A stretch of DNA of 64,000 nt from Ailurus styani (GCA_002007465.1 LNAC01000137.1:841927-905926); one strand, 5' to 3'; shown: positions 23,266 through 35,879, counted from the first letter of the stretch. Numbers and translations are program-made. Notes: generated from the sequence alone by a model not told the origin.

Positions 23266-24224
23266 AATAAGAAAAGGTATCTCTTTCTTCATAGTTTAAT
23301 AAGAAAAGGTGCTATTCTCTGCTCAGCACTTCAATTGGTACTCCAATTAAAGACCAAAGGGCTGCTGGCCTTCACATGGTCCCTCTCCCTTTAAGTTTTT
23401 CACAGCAGGAGGGACAACATTCTCCTCTCAGGCTTCCATAATAACTACTCTTGTTCAATTTGTTCATTGGTGAGTCTTCCAAACTGAGGAAAGCTTACAA
23501 GTGAAAAACTCTAGTTGTGTATAGCAAGGCAAAATTGTATGATTACAAAGTAAATAACCTTGCATAATGAAATTGTTTGATTGCCCTGATGTGTTTATTA
23601 TATAGTCCAATTATTAAAAACTAAGAAAATTTGCACCAAACTATTCAAAAATAACTCCTGAAATATAGACATAGTTTTACTTTTTACCTACGCATGATTA
23701 CAGTCCTAATCTTCACTAAAAGAAGCAATCGTTTTCATGATTGTATAGTTTTATTTTCCATGTAAAATAGTTTCAGGATGCCTTCTACTGGAATGAATTA
23801 CATACGTGTGAAATCATTACCATTATTAAATGCAATATTTCTTCTATAATGTTACTATAAAAACTGTTATCCTCACTAAAAGTAGAGCATATAACAGGTT
23901 AAGTAGAATATGCAGAATACAGTAAGTTTGCAGATAACACTCATGCACATTACTAATTAAATGAAAACTAATTGTTAATCAGAAATTAAAGAAATAAAAA
24001 TGTGTTAATTTTAATTTGACTGACACTACTATGGTATTTTAGCAAACTACAGGTAAAGGCACTGCCTTATATTTTATTAACACATGCATAGTTTATTTAC
24101 TGATACACTGAAAAACCACTATTTTTCTTTTTATTTTCCATCTCTTAATCATTTTACATGAATATAAGCTCTCACTCATATCCACCTCTAGACCTGTTCT
24201 TCCACCCTTTTAAAAAAGGCATTC

Positions 24225-24420
24225 AAGCACACAGTGGTTATAGGCCTGGACTCTGGAGCCACAGTGTCTGGGTTTACATCCCTACTGGCCACTTACTAGC
24301 TGTGACTCTTTGGACACATCACATAACATCTTTCTGCATCAGTTTCTTCATTTGTAAGAAAGGGTTAAGAATAGTAGTCACTCCATAAAGTTGACGTGCT
24401 TGCACATAATAGGCAAAATG
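24225..24420 (+). repeat. MIR, sense
   Basis: 'ggcctggactctggagccac', 'gccacttactagctgtgac' and 'tcagtttcttcatttgtaag' are MIR landmarks. Confidence 0.88.
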
Positions 24421-24619
24421 TGTCAGCTATGGAAGAGAAAAGGTTTGATGGCCTTCAAGTTAGGGTACTAACTATCAATAACAAAATAGTAGATGGGGTT
24501 TTCCAAGGGACAAGTATGTATGGATAATTATAAGCAAGAAAGCCTAAAAAAGAATTTCAAGCATAAAAGATAAAAATTCTGTAGAAGAAATGCAATGGAA
24601 ATAAAAGTTTGAGGAGAGC

Positions 24620-24815
24620 CACCTGGGTGGCTCAGTTGTTTAAATGTCTGCCTTCAGCTCAGGTCATGGTCCCAGGGTCCTGGGATCAAGTCCTGCATCA
24701 GGCTCCCTGCTCAGTGAGGAGTCTATTTCTCCCTCTGCTCCTCACACTGCTCATGAGCATGCGTGCTCTCTTTTCTCTCTCAAATAAATAAATGAAATCT
24801 TAAAAAAAAAAAAAA
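24620..24815 (+). mobile_element. CAN-SINE
   Basis: 'ccacctgggtggctcagttg' head, CT body and 'aaataaataaatgaaatct' with a poly-A tail. Confidence 0.92.
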
Positions 24816-24970
24816 AGAAACAGCTCTACTTTAAAACAAAACTATGAGAAAAAAGGTGTGTGTATGCACATGCATATGTGTCATGTCATCACCTACCCAA
24901 AAAATGTACCCAAGACTCTAGATTTAACTTCTAGTTTATGAAAAATAAGGAAGGTAGAAAAACATGTTAA

Positions 24971-25178
24971 GGGGCACCTGGGTGGCTCAGTCGTTAAGCT
25001 GCCTTCGGCTCAGGTCATGATCCCAGGTTTCTGGAATCGAGCCCCGCATCAGGCTCCCTGCTCTGCGGGAAAGCCTGCTTCTCCCTCTCCCACTCCCCCT
25101 GCCTGTGTTCCCTCTCTCTCTGTGTCTCTGTCAAACAAATAAATAAAACCTTTAAAAAAAAAAAAAGAACGGAAAAAG
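24971..25178 (+). mobile_element. Young CAN-SINE
   Basis: Duplications AAAAACATGTTAA at 24958-24970 and 25179-25191 bracket a complete element. Confidence 0.94.
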
Positions 25179-25524
25179 AAAAACATGTTAAATTACAAGA
25201 CACTGAAAATAAAGATGGAGAAATGTTACAAGTGAAAAGAGACTAAGAATCATGTCAACCAAACAAAATTCGTAAACCTTCTTTAGATCCCGATTTGAGT
25301 AAACTAACATTAATAAAACAAATTTTTGACATAATTGTTGACATTTGAATGCAAACTGGGTGCTACAGATACTAAGGAATTTATCTTATGGGTTTAAATA
25401 AATGGTATTGTTATATATATTAGCTGTTAAAAATTTATTGGGCATATATGTTTTCATAAGCTATTTGTTATTGGTTACAAAACTCAGTTTTGTATATTAA
25501 GAGTAATGGTATTATGACAAATGG

Positions 25525-25665
25525 GGGTGCCTGTGTGGTTCTGTTGGTTAGACATCGACTCTTGATTATGGCTGGGGTTGTGATCTCAGGATTGTGGGAC
25601 TGAGCTCATGTCAGGCTCTGCTTGTGCTCTCTTGCCCTCCCTCTAAATAAATAAAAAAATTTTTT
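25525..25665 (+). mobile_element. Older, shortened CAN-SINE
   Basis: 'gggtgcctgtgtggttctgt' head and 'ctctaaataaataaaa' tail, with part of the body deleted. Confidence 0.8.
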
Positions 25666-25754
25666 AAATCTTAAAAAAATGACAAATAAAATAACCATTT
25701 TATGCTTGTAGTTTAAAAAATATTATCTGTTAGAAATACAAACCAAAGCATTTT

Positions 25755-25940
25755 CTTAAAGATTTTATTGATTTATTTGAGAGAGAGACAGAGAGCACAC
25801 TAGATGGGGGGAGGGACAGAGTGAGAGGAGAAGACTCCCCGCTGAGCAGAGAGCCTCATGCGGGGCTCCATCCCATGACCCTGAGATCATGACCTGAGCT
25901 GAAGGTAGATGATTAACCGAATGAGCCAGCCAGATGCTCA
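25755..25940 (-). mobile_element. CAN-SINE
   Basis: Antisense: 'cttaaagattttattgattt' tail and 'gagccagccagatgctc' head; diverged. Confidence 0.85.
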
Positions 25941-26029
25941 ACATTTCTTATGAGTGCCATCATTCCATTTGGTTTCTTATCTTGTACAGCAGAATTGAAT
26001 ATTCAAACTCACATTATATGGTCATACAC

Positions 26030-26445
26030 AGAAGGAAATAAGACTGAGGACATACGATTTTACTCATATATGGATTTTAAGAAATAAAAAGAAATAAAAA
26101 CAGGGAGGCCTGGCTGGCTCAGTTGGTGGAGCATGTGACTCTTGATCTTGGGGTCATGAGTTCAACCCCCATGTTGAACACAGAGATTACTTAAAAGAAA
26201 AAAAAGAAAGAAAACAAATGAACAAAGAAAAAAGCGACAAACAAAAATATAGACTCTTAAATACAGAGAACAAACTGGTGGTTGCCAGAGTGAGGTAGGT
26301 AGAAGTATGGGTGAAAGAAATAAAGGGGATTAAGAGTACACTTAACTTGATGAGCACTGAGAAATATATACAATTGTTAAATCACTATAATGTAAATCTG
26401 AAACTAATTTAACTGTATATTAATTATACTTGAATTTAAAAAACA
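26030..26445 (+). mobile_element. L1 3' end, sense, with SINE inside
   Basis: 'ctcatatatggattttaag' and, after the short SINE, 'aacaaactggtggttgccag' through 'gtatattaattatacttgaa' are the L1 ORF2/3' UTR end. Confidence 0.82.
26104..26195 (+). mobile_element. Short tRNA-Lys-type SINE
   Basis: 'gcctggctggctcagttggt' and 'gggtcatgagttcaaccccc' give A- and B-box-like segments; inserted in an L1 3' end. Confidence 0.85.
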
Positions 26446-26875
26446 TTACTTATATTAGCACTCAAAAATTAGAATATTGAAGCATAAGTCTAATAAAATA
26501 TGTACAAGATCTGCATGAGACATACCTCAAAAGCCCTGAAATAGACTCATATAAGAATAGACCCACCTTTATCTTTGACAAAGGAGCAAAGTCAATACAA
26601 TGGCATAATCTTCTCAACAAGTAGTACTAGAGCAATTGAACACGTACTTGAAAAAAAAAAAAGAATCAAAACACACACTTCATATCCTTCACAAAATTAG
26701 CTCAAAATCAATCAAACTAAATGTAAAACACAAAACTATAAAACTCCTAGAATATGAAATAGTGCAAAACATAGATGACTTTGGGTATGGCAATGACTTT
26801 TTAGCTATAGCACCAAAGGAACAATCCATGAAAGAAATAATAAAATAGACTACTTCATTAAAATTAAAAATTTCT

Positions 26876-26972
26876 GGGACACCTGGCTGGCTCAGTCGGT
26901 AGAGCATGTGACTCTTGATCATGGGGTCATGAGTTCAAACCCATATTAGGTGTAGAGTTTACTTAAATATAA
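26876..26972 (+). mobile_element. Short tRNA-Lys-type SINE
   Basis: 'acacctggctggctcagtcg' head and 'gggtcatgagttcaaaccca'; immediately followed tail-to-tail by a long SINE. Confidence 0.85.
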
Positions 26973-26977
26973 AACCT

Positions 26978-27195
26978 TTTTTTTTTTAAGATTTTATTTA
27001 TTTATCTGAAAACAAGAGAGTGAGTGAGAGAGAGTATGAGTGGGGGAGCAGGGGAGCCGGGTTGGGTAGAGGGAAAAGGAGAAGCAGACTCCCCGCTGAG
27101 CAGAAAGCCCAATATGGGGCTTGATTCCAGGACCCTGAGATCATGACCTGAGCTGAAGGCAGATGCTTATCCAACTGAGCCACCCAGGTGCCCCT
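26978..27195 (-). mobile_element. CAN-SINE, tail-to-tail with preceding SINE
   Basis: Antisense: T-rich tail, 'gcagactccccgctgagcag' body and 'gagccacccaggtgcccc' head. Confidence 0.92.
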
Positions 27196-27989
27196 TAAAA
27201 ATAAAATCTTAGAGAAAAAAAAATTAAAACTTCTGCTCTCTGAAAGACAGTATCAAGAGAATGAGAAGACAGGCCAGAAACTGGCAGAGAATATTTACAA
27301 AAGGTACATCTGATAAAGGACTGTTACCCAAAATACAAAATGCACTTTTAAAACTCAGCAATAAGAAAACAAACAACTTTATTAAAAGGGGTCCAAGACT
27401 TTGAACTGGACCAAATAAGATATACAGATGGCAAACAAGCATATGAAAAGATGCTCCACATCATATGTCACTGGGGAAATGCAAACCACACCAACATTGA
27501 GGTATCTCTACACACCTAGGTGAATGACCAAAATCCACAACACTGATAATACCAAATACTGACAAGAACATGGAGGAACAGGAACTCCCATTCATTGCTG
27601 GTGAGCATGCAAAATGATACAGTCACTTTGGAAGACAGTTTTGTGGTTTCTTAAAAAAGTAAACATACTTTTACCACATGATTCAGCAATTGTGCTTCTT
27701 GGTATTTATCAAAGGATTTGAAAACTTATGTCCACACAGAAACCTGCACATGGATGTTGATAGTAGCTTTACTCATAATTGCTAATGTTTGAAAGCAACC
27801 AAGATGTTCTGCATTCAGTGGGTGAATGAAAAACTAACTATAAAATGACATAATGAGCACTGGGTATTATATGCAACTGATGAATCACTAAATGCTACCC
27901 CTGAAATTAATAATACACTATATATTAACTAAATTTAATTTAAATTTAAAAACTAAAAAATTTTGAATTAAAAAAGAATAAAAAATAAA

Positions 27990-28470
27990 ATAAAATAAAA
28001 TAGTTACTATGGCATGAAAAGACATGGAAGGACCTTACTATTAAGTGAAAGAAGCCAACGTGATAAGGCTACGTAGTCTATGATTCTAACTACATGACAT
28101 TCTGGAAAAGGCAAAACTGTGGAGATATTAAAATGATCAGTGTTGTTAGGGGCATGGGGAGGTAGGAATAAAGAGAGCACAGAAGATTTTTACAGTAGTG
28201 AAAATACCCTATATGAAACTATAATGATGGATACATTTGTCCAAACCCTTAGAATGCACAATACCAAGAGTGAACCCTATGTAAACTATGGACTCCAGCT
28301 GATTATGAGGTATCAATGCAGGTTTATCAATTGTAACAAATATACCTCTGGTGAGGGATATTGACAATGGGAGTGACTGTGTATGTGTGGGGGGTAGGGC
28401 TTTTATGGGAAATCTCTATACATTTCTGTCAGTTTTGCCATGAATCTTAAACTGTTCTAAAAAATTAAAG
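27990..28470 (+). mobile_element. Older L1 3' UTR, sense
   Basis: 'ctacatgacattctggaaaa', 'tttgtccaaacccttagaat' and the end 'aaactgttctaaaaaattaa' match old L1M-type 3' UTRs. Confidence 0.82.
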
Positions 28471-28485
28471 CCTGAATTTTAAAAA

Positions 28486-29030
28486 ATGCTTCAGGTCATT
28501 GTTCTCTGGTTTCCAGCACAGATAAGTTGTACATATTTAATGGACCAAGCGTCAGTTTTAACCTCCAAAGACCAGTCCCAAGCAATGCATATTTGGAAAT
28601 CCTTAGGTAGAGCTCTTGGCTATATTTCACCTGGTCAAAATGTATATCTGTCTACTGAGGACTACTATAGCATTCCAGCAGTGGAATACCTTATTTCTTG
28701 TCACCTGATTTGGCCTCATGGATTTAATTTCCATTAACTTCTTCCAATGCTGAAACAATGTCTCCATACCACCGTGGAAACCATTATACCTTGCGGTTGC
28801 TCTCAGTTTGCCCTCAGGTATATTAAAAAACTGTTAAGATAATGACCTTATTAGGAGACAGTGGAAGGCTACCCTTTCAGTTATCTCATTTTGTAAAGGC
28901 TCATCTCCCACACAGTTTGTCCAAAAGGCTGATTATTCAATTCCTTGAAGGAAGACACTTGATTTCTTCATGAAATGTACCTTTTTAGTGTTACATAAAC
29001 ATGTAAAATATGTATTAATCACCTAGATTC
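28486..29030. other. Unassigned intron sequence after L1 stack
   Basis: An 83-codon open frame lies at 28486-28737 on the plus strand, opposite to DCDC1 and starting with a non-ATG codon. I recognise no family and see no splice signals, so it is not called a gene. Confidence 0.5.
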
Positions 29031-29046
29031 CTAATTATTACTTTTA

Positions 29047-29248
29047 TTTATTTATTTTTTAAAGATTTTATTTATTTATTTGATAGAGAGAGATACAGCG
29101 AAAGACGTAACACCAGCAGGGGGAGTGGGAGAGGGAGAAGCAGGCTTCCTGCCGAGCAGAGAGCCCTATGTGGGCCTCCATCCCAGGACCCTGGGATCAT
29201 GACCCCAGCCGAAGACAGATGCTTAACGACCGAGTCAACCAGGTGCCC
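29047..29248 (-). mobile_element. CAN-SINE
   Basis: Antisense with perfect 16-bp duplications CTAATTATTACTTTTA at 29031-29046 and 29249-29264. Confidence 0.94.
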
Positions 29249-30057
29249 CTAATTATTACTTTTAAAATGAAATTTCCAGCAATAGAAATATGGCTTACTG
29301 TAGAACAGTCTATTTTTCTGATTTTATGATAGTCGTATTTCAGAGGAAACCTGTTTTATCAAAATTTGTTTTATAAAAATAATTGTTCATTTGGAAAAAA
29401 AAAGTTTGAGTGTTAAGTACTCGAGTCCCAGACTCTCAGGTAAGCTATTTTACCTGCTGGAATGTTTTATTCTAATAGCAATAATTATACAACTACAAAC
29501 TAAACACACTAGGATAAACCCAGCCATCTAGACTTAGTCTATGCTACCGGAAGTATGGTTAGCAGAACAGTTCTTGCACATTTTTATCACTTTATTATCC
29601 TGTCACCCATTGTTATGATAAACAAATCAAGTTTACTTAAACATTAAGAAGGCATCTTTGTGGTCCTCCAAATGTGTTTTCCCTAAAACCACTTTGCTAA
29701 TTCCTGATCCTATCATTATTCCATTTAAACCATCAGGTATTTTTTAAATACCAACTATTCCCAGACTCTAAAATAGACAATGAACTCAATGTTGAACAAG
29801 ACAACATTATTTCTCCATTAGCTAAATTTTCATTAATGAATATAAACACAATTTTAATTAACTTGTCCTATTAAAAACAATTTGAATGATGATAATTGGA
29901 GTTATTACAAAAATACCCATATTAAGATTAGAAAAAAAGTCTAAAAAAAGAAAAGTCTCTTATAATCTCTTATCCTTGGAGTTAGCGACTATTATAATTT
30001 TTGAATATTTGCTTTCAGGCTTTCATCTTTGATTTTCCAGAGAGACAAACTTCTCAT

Positions 30058-30265
30058 TTTTTTTTAAGATTACTTATTTATTTGAGAGAGAGAGAGCATA
30101 TGAGAAAGCAAAAGCTTGGGGAGGGGCAGAAGGAGAGAATCTTCAAGCAGACTCTCTGCTGAGCGTGGAGCCCAACATGGGGCTTGATCTTGTGACCCAC
30201 GAGTTCATGACCTGAGCCAAAACCAAGAGTTGGACACTTAACCAACTAAGCCACCTAGGTGCCCT
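30058..30265 (-). mobile_element. Older CAN-SINE
   Basis: Antisense: 'ttaagattacttatttattt' tail and 'aagccacctaggtgccc' head. Confidence 0.85.
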
Positions 30266-30284
30266 GAGATATAGTCCTTTCTTG

Positions 30285-30477
30285 ATTTTTTTTTAAAAGA
30301 TTTTATTTATTTATTTGACAGAGAGAGAGAATGAGCACACAAGCAGGGGGACTGGCAGGCAAAGGGAGAGGCAGGCTACCCGGGGAGCAGTGAGCCCCAT
30401 GCAGGGCTCGATCCCTGAACCCTGGGATCATGACCTGAGCCGAAGGCAGATGCTTAACTAAGCTGCCCAGGAGCCCC
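30285..30477 (-). mobile_element. CAN-SINE
   Basis: Antisense: 'aaaagattttatttatttat' tail and 'aagctgcccaggagcccc' head; about 20 bp from its neighbour. Confidence 0.88.
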
Positions 30478-31728
30478 TATAACCTTTTCTCTAAACAAAA
30501 TTGTGACCATATTAAGTATATAGTTTATGTACAGTGTGTTTTTACTGAATGATAATATTTTTATATTATTAAATACGTATTTCTTGAGAACATAATTTTT
30601 AATTTTTTTAAAAATATTCCAGCTAGTTGCTCCAAATGCTTCCTATTGTAAATAAAGCTGTGGTTCCCATGTACCTTTGACGATACCACAGAAAAGTTCC
30701 TAAACTAAAAGAAGTTTTAGAAGTTAAATTCTCAGATCAAAGTGTATTTCCAAATTGGATTTTTTTAAAGAAATATAACAATTTCTAAAGCTACCAAAAA
30801 ATACCATATGAACACCTATATAGTAGTACACATTGCTAGAATAAAATATCTCTTAATCTGACCAATTGTAGAGTTACTTAATAACCAGTAGTGAAAATTT
30901 AATTTTTAAAACTATCATTATTTAAATTTTTCATCACTCAAGGGGAAATATTAAGGGATAATCAGAGAGATTTTTATGGACTATAAATTTTTAATTCTAC
31001 TTAGAAACCATTCATTTAAAAGAAGAAATTCCTAAAATATAAAACATATATGTTAAACTTCTAGATATTTTAAAGATAAGTGAGTTCAAAATATCTAATT
31101 AGCCCAATACCTCCTTCCCCATACACTTATGAGAACATATCCAATTATCTTGAAAAAGGCAATTAAAATTACTATTAATAATCTTAATACTAGGACATGT
31201 TATAATTCATTTGATAATTACATTTCCCACAAAGATACTGTCAACATAAACTGTGAAACTGCAGATCCATCCTGTTTACAAGTATCAGAGACAATATGCT
31301 CACTATTCTGTTGTACTTAAATGTTGTATTGCAGTTTTTCTTAACAGGTAATACGTGACATGAAACATGTCTGATTTTATGCTTCATAACTTCCATTCTG
31401 ATGCTTAACATTAAGAAATTATATTTATGTATCACACATGTCAGAAAATATTTTAAATAAACTAAGAAAAATAATAACAACCATGCCTTTCATTTCACAA
31501 GCAAAATATAAATCTTTTATTCATAGGTATCAAAGAACCATCTGCAATTAGAAATGCAAACCATTTATATTTTCTGACTTATGTAGCTAATATTAAATAT
31601 CTTACCTAAGTGTTCGTGTTTTATATTCCCAGAAATTTGTTATGAATCAAAATATTGCCATAAAAATAAGAAAAGTCAAGAGACTACCTTTTAGACTGAC
31701 TCATGACTTTTAAAAATTCAGTATTTCT

Positions 31729-31934
31729 AGGGGTACTCAGTTAAACTTCTACCTTTGGCTCAGGTCATGATCCCAGGGGCCTGGGATGGAGCCCTCCCAC
31801 ATGGAGTCCACATGGAGTCCTGCATGGGCTCCCTGCTGAGCAGGGAGCCTGTTTCTCCCTCTCCCTCTGCTATTCTCCCTGCTTGTGCTCTCTGGTTCTA
31901 TCTCTCTGTCAAATAAATAAATAAAATCTTTTAA
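31729..31934 (+). mobile_element. CAN-SINE with internal duplication
   Basis: Flanked by 'attcagtatttct' / 'attcattatttct'. The head is shortened and 'cacatggagtc' is repeated in tandem inside the body. Confidence 0.85.
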
Positions 31935-31949
31935 AAAAATTCATTATTT

Positions 31950-33470
31950 CTATTCTTTATTCTGATTTTTATAACAAGGAAAAAAATATAATTATTTTGA
32001 TTTTGAAAACACACAGTGGAAAAGGTACCATTTAAACCAGGTTGAAGTTTACATTTTTTATTGTTATTTTTCTTCAAAAATATAAAAATATGCATTAGAA
32101 TAAATATTTTTCTAAGCTTCAAAATAAATACAGTACATGGTTTTGGCATTTTTTTTTTGAAAAGGTGCCTTGAATCTTAGACAACATAAATACTAGGCAG
32201 TGTGGTGGTTGCCATAGTAACACATAAATAGGAGCATAAAAATACGTTCCATTTTTCAAATGTATACACTTTTTCATAAATATGCATATTTTATAGGTAA
32301 AAGATTATTGAACTCTTGCTTTACCTTCCCTTTTAGAGAGAGAAACACCTAATTCTTTAGAAATAAAAGATTATCATGCAGCAAGCAGGCTAAAAAAAGT
32401 TTTAAAATGCTGTATGAGAAATCTTAATGTTTTTATGTCAATTTTCCAAAATGGAGACAGGAAAGAAAATTCCTTTCATTTTAGATTACTTTAATGGTCA
32501 GTTCTTTAAGTAAGGATAAAATTGCATAAAATTCTTTCCTCCCAAGCATGAAATTCCCTTTTATTTTGCATAAGTTTATTATTGCCATGAATTAAATGTA
32601 GTACTTGACCATGGAAAGCTGAAAGCTCTGTTGATCACAAAGAAGCCTAAGAAGTTTAATATTAACCCATGAGCTACTACTTGAATAAATGATATGAAAA
32701 TACTTATGCCAATGTGCTAAATTGGAGTTCAAAGAGTTCTTTCCTTTCTCCTCTCCTTTCATTAAAATACAATCTTCCTATTTACAGATATCCTAGTAGT
32801 TACAAAAAGTTTATCGATAAAGAGCTCTGAGTTTTATACTTACAGCTAAAGAGGACTTACCATACATTTTTTAGGGTTGGAGAGGGGTGGTGTGATAAGC
32901 CATGATGTCAAATTTGAAATCTATTGAAAGTTACTGAGGTAAGCCAACCAAAACAGAACAGGAAGATTGCTCAATTATTACTGGGAAACAAATCCTTCAA
33001 ATCCAATTACATTAATTTGGACTTCCAATTTGTTCAATAACAACTATCATGTAACATTCTCCTAGAGTGAGTATTCAAAATCGTAAAAAGTCGCCGTCTA
33101 GGCAGAGTGCCAAGTAAGAGGTGACAAAGCAGTGCCGTAGGGCTTACATTGTGCTAACTCCTTGACGGAGAAGCCATGCACTGTAATGGCTGAGGCCGGC
33201 TAACCTAGCCTGTAAGCAGAACATCCTCATTAAGCATAGATATGATCCCACTTACACTTATTGAAGAGAAATCAAGCTTTTTCTTGGGGGAGATAGTAAA
33301 TTTATATTTTAATAAGTCTGAAAAATGAATTAAGATATTAGTCAAATATTTATGACTATTGGAATAGAATAAGTTATACTGATAATGTGACTGGTGCAAA
33401 AGGAAAGAAATCATCTTGTCAGTCCTCTTTCCTCCCAATCTTTTAAATTATGTCCCTCTCTTTTTACTAT
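31950..33470. other. Repeat-free intron stretch with small CpG cluster
   Basis: About 1.5 kb without recognisable repeats. Around 33080-33200 several CpGs cluster ('aaaagtcgccgtctaggcag', 'gcagtgccgtagggctta'), unusual in this AT-rich intron. No gene is supported. Confidence 0.5.
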
Positions 33471-33479
33471 CTTAAAATG

Positions 33480-33770
33480 GTGGGAAATATCCCTGGAGAC
33501 TGGAAAAGGGAAAACATACCCATCTTTAAAACAAGGGGAACATGATTTGGCAGTTAGATAGCTTAGTTTAACCTGGGAACATGCAATAACAAATTAAATA
33601 ATCAATTAGTAACACCTAGAAAGACATAAAATACTGCAAAACAACCAACATAATATCTCAAAGGCCACATATGCCAAATGAACTTAGTAACTTCTTTTTC
33701 TGACAGAATGTGATAGGTCATATTGTCAAGTAAGGAGTGAATAGTGTAGTCTATTTCAGGGTTGTAAGCC
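33480..33770 (+). mobile_element. CR1/L3 LINE remnant, sense
   Basis: 'cctggagactggaaaaggga' translates like the CR1-type RT motif (P)GDWK and is followed by 'acatatgccaaatgaactta' and 'cttctttttctgacagaat', which resemble L3/CR1 sequence. Ancient and full of breaks. Confidence 0.6.
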
Positions 33771-33935
33771 TTTTTATTCTATTCTCCAATTCAAGACAAA
33801 CAAGAAATGGTTAAGAAGAAAAGAATGTAAAAACTGTGTTCATTGATAAACCAATGGCTATTGACACACTTCCTATCTTCTGAGGATCTGTTTCAGAACC
33901 CTTTATTGATGACTAGTCAAGAATCTTGACCTCTT

Positions 33936-34132
33936 GTGAGCCTGGGTGGCTCAGTGGGTTAAGGCCTCTGCATTCAGCTCAGGTCATGATCTCAGGGTCC
34001 TGGGATAGAGGTCCGCATCAGGCTCCCTGCTCAGCGGGGAACCTGCTTCCTCCTGCCTCTCTGCCTACTTGTGATCTCTCTCTCTTTCTCTCTCTCTCTC
34101 TGTCGAATAAATAAAATCTTTTTTAAAAAAAA
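33936..34132 (+). mobile_element. Young CAN-SINE
   Basis: Perfect 17-bp duplications AAGAATCTTGACCTCTT at 33919-33935 and 34133-34149. It lacks the first few head bases. Confidence 0.95.
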
Positions 34133-34354
34133 AAGAATCTTGACCTCTTTTATGTTCAGCTCCACCATATCAGATCCCTGAGATGTCTAAAAATTTAAAA
34201 GCTTATTTTCTTAGTTTTCTTTCCAATTTGTTTACCCTTCTTTTCCCTAGAGATCTTAAATGGCTTGTTGCTTCAACTAAGTGATACTGCACTGGGACAA
34301 GATATAAACCCATTTTAGGTAGAAATTTTGAGAAGGAAAGAGAGAATGCTTTGT

Positions 34355-34580
34355 TTTTTGTGGGTTTTTTTTGGTTTTTCTATTTAAGATTTTATTTATT
34401 TACTTGACAGAGAGAGAGAGAAAGAGAGAGCTCAAGCAGGGGGAGTGGCAGACAGAGGGAGAGGACAGGCAGGCTCCCATGTGAGCAAGGAGCCTGATGT
34501 GGGGCTCGATTCCAGGACCCTGGGATCACGACCTGAGCCTAAGGTAGATACTTAACCAACCGAGCCACCCAGGCACCCTG
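34355..34580 (-). mobile_element. CAN-SINE
   Basis: Antisense copy flanked by GAATGCTTTGT on both sides. Confidence 0.9.
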
Positions 34581-34733
34581 GGAATGCTTTGTGAATAAAA
34601 GTAAAAGTATTTTCTATGACTAGAGAAAGTGATAAGTAATGGAATGGTATTTAAATAGAAATGCTCATAAAAACACTCAAAACTTGAATAGTGTGAGGAA
34701 TAGCTGTTATTTGGTTAGAAAAGGGGGATATGT

Positions 34734-34940
34734 TGGGCGCCTGGGTGGCTCAGTGGGTTAAAGCCTCTGCTTTCGGCTCAGGTCATGATCTCAGGGTCCT
34801 GGGATCGAGGCCCGCATCGGGCTCTCTGCTCTGCAGGGAGCCTGCTTCCTCCTCCTCTCTCTCTGCCTGCCTCTCTGTCTACTTGTGATCTCTTTCTCTG
34901 TGTATCAAATAAATAAATAAAATCTTTAAAAAAAAAAAAA
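34734..34940 (+). mobile_element. Young CAN-SINE
   Basis: Perfect 17-bp duplications AGAAAAGGGGGATATGT at 34717-34733 and 34941-34957; intact 'gggcgcctgggtggctcagt' head. Confidence 0.96.
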
Positions 34941-35408
34941 AGAAAAGGGGGATATGTAAAGATCAAGTGTGTGGAGTCAAGAAATGAACCCAATTTTCAA
35001 GGAAAGAAGTTTCTTGTGTCATATGACCAACCAGCTAACTACTCAAGTGGGTCAGAAGCACAACTATGGTGGATAGAGGCATGACTTGAAAGAGGAAGTA
35101 AAAAATCTGGTCTCTCATAGAATCAGACAAGAGCCAACTGCTATGTTGAACTAAACTGCCTATTGTACCAGGAGAATTATTGTTCCTTGTTATGTAATTA
35201 ACACCCCTGTTTTCCCAGATCCCATTACTATTTACATTTATATACCTTAGGAAGAAAAAAAATTGGTCCCTGAATTGTCTGTTTGACCTTAACCATTTTT
35301 CTAACCCTAAGTACCATATAAACAATCAATCAGAGATGCTCCCAAGTTAGAGAGGAAGGAGTGTCCCTTGGACATTACCTATACAGGGTAACCAAGAAGG
35401 AAATGGGG

Positions 35409-35606
35409 TGATGTGCATGGTGGCTCAGTTGGTTGAGCATTGGACTCTTGATTTTGGTTTGGAGCATGGTCTTGGGGTCTTGGGATTGAACCCCACCTCA
35501 AGCTCAGCGGGGAGTCTGCTCAAGGATTTTCTCCCTCTCCCTCTATCCCTCTACACTCTCTAAAATAAATAAATCTTAAGAAACAAAAAAAAAAAAAAAA
35601 GAAGAA
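35409..35606 (+). mobile_element. CAN-SINE
   Basis: Duplications GAAGGAAATGGGG at 35396-35408 and 35607-35619. Confidence 0.92.
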
Positions 35607-35879
35607 GAAGGAAATGGGGCAAGTAACAACTCTAATCCTCCTCTCTTCCACTCTCCCAACACAAAGCAGTCACGTCCCTGTCTTCCACTCTCACCTTACA
35701 ACATTCCAGAATGTTTCCACATTATGACAATTTTTGCCAAATAAAAATGACTTTATTTTTTTACTAAAAAATACTAAAAACAGAGGGAGAATACTTCTAT
35801 TTACCAAGCCAGGACTATAATCAATAATTTAATAGCTGAAGAAAAAATAAAGAAAATAATCATGTAGATTTAGAAAACA

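Larger units (their letters stand above)
26460..27985 (+). mobile_element. L1 ORF2 end and 3' UTR, sense, interrupted
   Basis: 'cctttatctttgacaaagga' through 'aatttacaaaaggtacat' is L1 ORF2 C-terminal sequence, continuing to a poly-A-rich end near 27985. It is broken by stops and by SINEs at 26876-27195; the flanks 'attaaaaatttctg' and 'attaaaacttctg' rejoin across them. Confidence 0.85.
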
